From NCBI GenBank assembly GCA_025084515.1, contig JAJAGP010000932.1:124001-188000 (forward strand): a DNA stretch of 64,000 nt, given 5' to 3'. Shown piece after piece: positions 59,440 to 64,000 of the stretch (position 1 is the first letter of the stretch; the number at the start of each line of letters is the position of its first letter). The stretch is from Ancistrus triradiatus. Lineage: Eukaryota > Chordata > Actinopteri > Siluriformes > Loricariidae. Made by a program: the position numbers and the translations under genes. The notes under the pieces were generated by a model that searched no databases, was not told the origin of the DNA, and was given only the letters and a program-made list of their open reading frames with translations.

Positions 59440-59900
59440 TTAGAGTCGCAGAGCGCTCTTAATGGAGGAGGAGGGGGAGCCATGAGAGGGATCTGTTGAT
59501 ACGTAACGAGGGCACCTAAAATGACCAAAAACGACCGATACATTTACACGAACACGTCCTGCGGCTTGGAAGAGACAAGAAGACGAGCAGAACTTACCGC
59601 GTCGGGACTCAGGCGGGCCAAAATGGCGAAAGCAGAGAGGCGCTCACACACGCACTTGGTCCTGAACGCGTGCACGGGCACAGCTCTGCACGAGCGCGCA
59701 GACCACCAGCCCAGAGGAGACCAGCTGAGGCGCAGACACACAACAAACAGACACACAGAGAAAAGAGCAGAGCAATCAGCTCAATTACACAAAAAGATCA
59801 GAATCAAACGCTTCTCTAGCTCCCATTTCCTCCGCGCTCTGCAGCGATCACCAGTCCCGAGAACGTAAACACAGGAGAGAGAAAGTGAGAGAGAGCAAGA
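59440..59900. promoter_or_regulatory. CpG-rich patch around the GPS exon
   Basis: CG dinucleotides are visibly frequent here (for example gtcgcagagcgctc, acgcgtgcacgggc, gatcgctgcagagcgcgg on one or other strand), while flanks are AT-rich. This could be constraint from the coding exon, or an internal CpG island used as an alternative promoter. No core promoter element was identified. Confidence 0.3.
59598..59724 (-). CDS. adgrb1: adgrb1 exon: GPS motif and tethered agonist
   Basis: The exon has a 3' splice site (tctgcgcctcag) at its high-coordinate end and a donor gtaagt just below 59598. It begins in phase with one base of a split codon and encodes 42 residues. It shows the GPS hallmark pattern: GWWSARSC, a second region with C-V-C, then ERLSAFAIL. 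In adhesion GPCRs the receptor can self-cleave in this motif between L and S/T, exposing a tethered agonist, here SAFAILARLSPDA. The residue two before the expected cut is R, not the common H; as I recall, BAI1 generally has R here. It lies in a CpG-rich patch unlike the AT-rich surroundings. The upstream GAIN exon was not found in the remaining 4.3 kb. Confidence 0.9.
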
Positions 59901-62543
59901 ATGGGGAAATGAGGAATGAAGGGCTATGATATTTCATTCTGCTTTAAGGTAGCTTAAACAATACGAAAACTGCCACAAATATACATTTCTACGTTATGGC
60001 CAGGCTGGCTTAGGTTAGTAGCCACTCAGTTTCGTACACAAGTTTTAAAAACATTTTACTCTGTGGATTTAATCTATGCTCTATTCATTATTTAACATTT
60101 GCTTGAAGTAGTTAGCAGCTTTAAAACCACTTGTATGTCAACCAGATTGTCTCTGGCTGTAAGAATAGGTTTTAATTCATTATTAACCCAATTAATAGCT
60201 ATGATGACAGTGGGTAGACCCTCTTGGTAAGAGCAGGCAACCAAAGTTACTTTAAACATTACAAAATGGCTTACTAAGGAAAATAAAGAAATCAGTGTTT
60301 TAGTTCTCATTTATCAGAGCGAGGCAGTCAGCTGATGCTATCCACCTAACAAGTGTCTGCTCACAAGAGTTTGGACAGTTCAAACAAAGACTATTAAAGA
60401 TGTTTTTGCAAAGTCAGAGTCCAGCTCATTCAGAGCCCTTCGAAAGGGATTTATCAACAGTCCACAATTCCATCCATAGTGGATAGAAGGTTCCATTCAG
60501 AAAAGAAAATGTGACTGACAAATTTGCTTACTTAAAGAAGTGGTGTTGAATTGTGGTGAAGGCATACTGTTTTACTTTAAACTTAGTTTATTGGCATGTA
60601 TATTGTATGATATTTCTCTCGATAATTGCTTTGTTGACTTGTGAGTTAAGTTGACTTAAGTTGACTTGAGTTAAGTTGAGTTGCTGGACTGCGAATGAAG
60701 GGGAGGAAATGGATTCCTTGATCAGCAGCAGTAGTGATGATGAAATGGTCTTTTTTCTTTTAAGCACTGCAACGAGACGACGCTCATATTGGGTTCGCCC
60801 CATTCTACAGAACAGACAACTACATGGAGAGTTTCACAGACTCATTCAAGAACATTGTGTGCATGAACAGAGTAGAATGCACTAAACGGTTGCATAAAGT
60901 CACTGTGGTACTCACTTCATTCCCCAGCCTTTCATCTATATTCCGCCAGATATTTTTTTAAATATACACATATTTATAGTCAGCGTGTTGCTTGTCATAT
61001 AAGCTCTATAGTGTGCATATTGTGCTCTGCTATGAGCAGGATGAGCTGTTCTGTCGCCATCTTGACCCTCATTTGTTTGGGCTGCTACCCTGACAATGGA
61101 GCTCTGATTGGTCAACCTGCTTTTTAACGCATCTGAACAATGCAGAAATTAGAACAGGCTCTGATTAGAATTTGTACACAGCGTTGAAGTCCGTCAGTTT
61201 CGGACTTGGTGTGAAGGCCGGTGTTTGTATAAATGTTCTTTTTTTAAACTTGATGTGCATAATTTACAAGTGTAAAAAACTCGGTGTGAAAGGGCCTTTC
61301 AGCTGTGTTTCCATTCACTGAGACTATGCGAATAAATTTCATATGACATAGGCTACCACGATTAGGGGTGGCATCGAAAAAAAGCAAAAATGGAGCAACT
61401 GAACTCAGTCTTTGCTTTTAGCAGAATAATCTTTACAGCCATTTACAATCTTTTTATGGCTGTGCTGTTTGCAGTTTAGATACACCACGCAGAATGAGCA
61501 GATTATATCTGGGAAAGCAAACGTTCCAGACAGTTTTGGGAGAACATGGTGCCCAGCCATTTTCAGAAGAGCTTTGGGTTCAGCATTTTTGAATGTCCAA
61601 AGCAACTTTTGAAAAGCTGTAGTCCATGATCGGGCCATCTGTAGGACCAGTCATTTCCACCACCGGCTACCCGTGCCAACAGAAAAAAGAATCGCCATTG
61701 CTTTATACAAGCTGTCCACTTGTGAGGAGTATAGGGTTTGAAGGCGAAACATTTGGCGTAAGCATAACAACAATTCATTGCTGTGTATACGCGATGTGCC
61801 AAGCAAAAATAATGAAAGTAATTAAATGGTTTGATCAGGTGAAATGCAATTTTGTGACTTACAACTTGTGATCATTTATTTGAAAAATATTTTATTTATT
61901 TGTATTTTATTTATTTAATTAAAAAATATATTTTTCATGGTGGATGGAAAATCTGCTTTAGTTTTTCTGCTCTAGGTGTAGGTCTAGATGCTGAAGCAGC
62001 TTCTGGTATTACTGAATGTACTGTATTATAGTGGCTTCTTGTAGAATTTATCAGACTATGCAGGTTTGCTTTGGGGCAGAATATGTTTCACTTGAATTAT
62101 TATCACCACCTTGAAAGTTTCAGATGCCCCCTGAGACTTATCTTGCCCTGTCACCCTCCCTGGGTCAGGGTAAATTCAATAACAATAAAACTACTACAAA
62201 AATATATATCTGCTTTACTGTAGGTCAGGGTAGCTTAAACAATAGTACAGCCATCACAAAAATACACTTCTGCTTTACTGTACTGTCAGATTGGCTTAAT
62301 AATAACAAAAAAATAAAAATAGATAAATAAATATTATAATATTAAGTGTGGTAATTATCTTTATATATATGTGTGGGTTGTTTGCCTATGTTTGTGTTCC
62401 TATCTCACCAGGGGCTTTCACCTTCTAAATTCTTCTTGATGTAGGTGGTATGGTCTGTGGTAGCTAAGCAGAACAGTGGGGCCTCTGCTTGACAGTATGT
62501 GAGGTTTCCTCCATAACACTAATAAAACTACATATCTGAAATA
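59725..62543. other. upstream adgrb1 intron sequence; no exon found
   Basis: The GAIN-domain exon that should precede the GPS exon is not visible here. It contains a Harbinger transposase relic (60676-61860) and a possible Harbinger-type end near 61270-61300 (actcggtgtgaaagggcc). 59900-60580 and 61870-62540 hold nothing recognised. Confidence 0.6.
60676..61860 (+). pseudogene. PIF/Harbinger transposase relic (HARBI1-like)
   Basis: Plus-strand pieces in order: RRRSYWVRPILQNRQLHGEF (near 60775-60835, N-terminal), then after a 0.6-kb gap RQFWENMVPSHF (near 61530-61565), MSKATFEKLC-like text (near 61590-61625), VPTEKRIAIALYKLSTCEEY (near 61670-61735), and after a frameshift ETFGVSITTIHCCVYAMC (near 61745-61800). 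This order is that of Harbinger transposases: HTH-like part, then the region before the DDE core. Stops and shifts abound; the catalytic C-terminus is missing. Confidence 0.72.
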
Positions 62544-63950
62544 TAGTGGTGTGAAAAAGTGTTTGCCACCTTCCTGATTTCCTTTTTTTTTGCGTGTTTG
62601 TCACACTTAAGTGTTTCGGAACATCAAACCAATTTAAATATTAGTCAAAGACAACACAAGTAAACACAAAATGCAGTTTTTAAATGAAGGTGTTTATTAT
62701 TAACGGAGAAAAAAAATCCAAACCTACATGGCCCTGTGTAAAAAAGTGATTGCCCCCTAAACCTAATAACTGGTTGGGCCACCTTTAGCAGCAACAACTG
62801 CAACCAAGCGTTTGCGATAACTTGCAATGACTCTTTTACAGCATTGTGGAGGAATTTTGGCCACTCATTTTTGCAGAATTGTTGTAATTGTTGCCACATT
62901 GGAGGGTTTTCGAGCATGAATGGCCTTTTTAAGGTCATGCCACAGCATCTCATTAGGATTCAGGTCAGAACTTTGAGTAGGCCACTCCAAAGTATTCATT
63001 TTGTTTTTCTTCAGCCATTCAGAGGTGGACTTGCTGGTGTGTTTTGGATCATTGTCCTGTTGCAGATCCCAAGTTCGTTTCAGCTTGAGGTCACAAACAG
63101 ATGGGCGGACATTTTCCTTCAGGATTCTTTGGTAGACAGCAGAATTAATAGTTCCATTTATCACAGCAAGTCTTCCAGGTCCTGAAGCAGCAAAACAGCC
63201 CCAGACCATCACACTACCACCACCATATTATACTGTTGTTATAATGTTCTTTTTCTGAAATGCTATGTTACTTTTACACCAGATGTAATGGGACGCACAC
63301 CTAACAAAGAGTTCAACTTTTGTCTCGTCAGTCCACAGAATGTTTTTCCAAAAGTCTTGGGGATCATCAAGATGTGTTCTGGAAAAATTGAGACAAGCTT
63401 TAATGCTGTTATTGCTCAGCAGTGGTTTTCGTGTTGGAACATTTTTGCCCATTCTCTTTCTTATGGTGGAGGCATGAACACTGACAGTAACTGAGGCAAG
63501 TGAGGCCTGCAGTTCTTTTGATGTTGTTGTGGGGTCTTTTGTGACCTCTTGGATGAGTCGTCGCTGCGCTCTTGGGGTGATTTTGATCGACTGGCCACTC
63601 CTGGGAAGGTTCACCACTGTTCCATGTCTTCGCTATTTGTGGATAATGACTCCCACTGTGGTTCGCTCGAGTCCCAAAGCTTTAGAAATGGCATTATAAC
63701 ACTTTCCAGACTGATATATCTCAATTACTTTCTTTCTCAATTGTTCCTGAATTTCTTTGGATCTCGGCATGATGTGTAGCTTTTAAGGATCTTTTGGTGT
63801 ACTTTATTTTATCAGGCAGGTCCTATTTAAGTGATGTCCTGATTGATGTCCTGATTCAGAACAGGCAATAATCAGGCCTAGGTGTGACACTTAGGTGTGA
63901 CAAACATGCAAAAAAAATCAGGAGGGGGCAAACACTTTTTCACACCACTG
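62544..63950 (-). mobile_element. full-length Tc1-like element, family 3
   Basis: The left end agtggtgtgaaaaagtgttt (first base changed) and right end aaacactttttcacaccactg are inverted, with TA at 63951-63952. At 1.41 kb it carries a minus-strand transposase (62763-63770). Confidence 0.9.
62763..63770 (-). pseudogene. Tc1 transposase, broken in a few places
   Basis: Start MPRSKEIQEQLRKKVIEIYQ at 63770, then a stop just before the RHGTVVNLPRSGQ linker. Long open pieces: SIKITPRAQRRLIQEVTKDP, ILWTDETKVELF (first Asp), MMVWGCFAASGPGRLAVING, LQQDNDPKHTSKSTSEWLKK (second Asp), and WPTQSSDLNPNEMLWHDLKK, where N replaces I before E. C-terminal VAAKGGPTSY and stop. The reading frame changes between pieces. 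Confidence 0.82.
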
Positions 63951-64000
63951 TATAGTATCAATATCTAGATATTTAACAATATCTTGTTAATATCTGCGTC

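Larger units (their letters stand above)
50360..59597 (-). other. adgrb1 intron, 9.2 kb, between GPS and TM1 exons
   Basis: Holds a reversed dispersed-repeat fragment (51005-51180), type-2 SINEs (51480-51812, 54903-55237), a Tc1 left part (53072-53455), a SINE core fragment (about 53715-53840) and Tc1 relics (about 56780-56850, 57225-57330). 55240-56700 and 57400-59440 contain nothing I can name. Confidence 0.85.
6235..59724 (-). other. adgrb1: adgrb1 (BAI1) gene, 3' portion: GPS exon to stop
   Basis: Fourteen coding exons on the minus strand join in phase into 2,023 nt. The first base completes a codon from an unseen upstream exon, followed by 673 codons and a stop. The product is the C-terminal part of an adhesion GPCR of the BAI subfamily: GPS motif, tethered agonist, seven helices, and a cytoplasmic tail with an RKR motif and C-terminal QTEV. 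From family knowledge, BAI1 is a plasma-membrane receptor, mainly neuronal and glial, that recognises phosphatidylserine and signals through ELMO/DOCK-Rac, and its tail binds PDZ proteins. Assignment to BAI1 rather than BAI2 or BAI3 rests on the terminal sequence IPLVGQEIMDLQTEV and the motif HTRKRHQDMFQDLNRKL, which match BAI1 as I remember it. The N-terminal exons lie outside the window. Whether it is an a or b fish paralogue cannot be told. Confidence 0.9.

Noticed and set aside
59521..59868. 115-codon open frame on the plus strand near 59.5-59.9 kb
   Set aside because: It is antisense to the adgrb1 GPS exon and its CpG-rich flank; the minus-strand exon has proper splice borders and a family match.
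60588..60803. Minus-strand frame near 60.6-60.8 kb considered as the missing GAIN exon
   Set aside because: It is antisense to the Harbinger transposase relic and shows no GAIN or GPS features.

Overview
The window looks like a piece of a teleost fish chromosome. It has widely spaced exons with GT/AG borders, AT-rich introns, abundant Tc1/mariner DNA transposons, tRNA-derived SINEs and many microsatellites. A catfish-like or other otophysan fish is plausible from the Tc1 load, but that is inference. No bacterial gene, operon, CRISPR array, or convincing tRNA or rRNA gene was seen. One host gene fills most of the window on the minus strand: adgrb1 (BAI1, adhesion G-protein-coupled receptor B1). 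Fourteen coding exons, placed by reading frame, splice sites and phase, run from a GPS-motif exon at 59598-59724 to a stop codon at 6235-6237. They join without a frame break into 2,023 nt encoding 673 residues. These cover the GPS and tethered-agonist segment, seven membrane helices and a long cytoplasmic tail ending in the PDZ ligand QTEV. The extracellular exons (thrombospondin repeats, hormone-binding domain, most of the GAIN domain) should lie beyond 64 kb. A short tail exon that I remember from mammalian BAI1 was not found between 18121 and 24520; the flanking exons join in frame without it. Layout, low to high coordinates. 1-6.2 kb: downstream flank and 3' UTR, with a Tigger/pogo-like MITE and two decayed Tc1 elements. 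6.2-9.3 kb: the last three coding exons, with a Tc1-in-Tc1 nest in one intron. 9.3-17.5 kb: an intron with a SINE and four Tc1-type copies. 17.5-25.2 kb: tail exons and the TM6-TM7 exon, with a complete 1.49-kb PIF/Harbinger element. 25.2-36.3 kb: a large intron with a second Tigger-like MITE, a 1.6-kb Tc1 copy and a multi-layer nest. 36.3-44.9 kb: TM2-TM5 exons, the best-preserved Tc1 copy, and a LINE reverse-transcriptase relic split by two hAT-like insertions. 44.8-59.7 kb: two long introns with a full-length Tc1 and several SINEs, then the GPS exon in a CpG-rich patch. 59.7-64 kb: further upstream sequence of the gene with a Harbinger transposase relic and a Tc1 copy. All transposase frames seen are broken, so mobile elements here look immobile unless helped in trans. 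No new functional system was found. The most useful points for a second look are the possible skipped tail exon, the missing polyproline segment, the CpG-rich GPS exon as a possible internal promoter, and the datable nested insertions.
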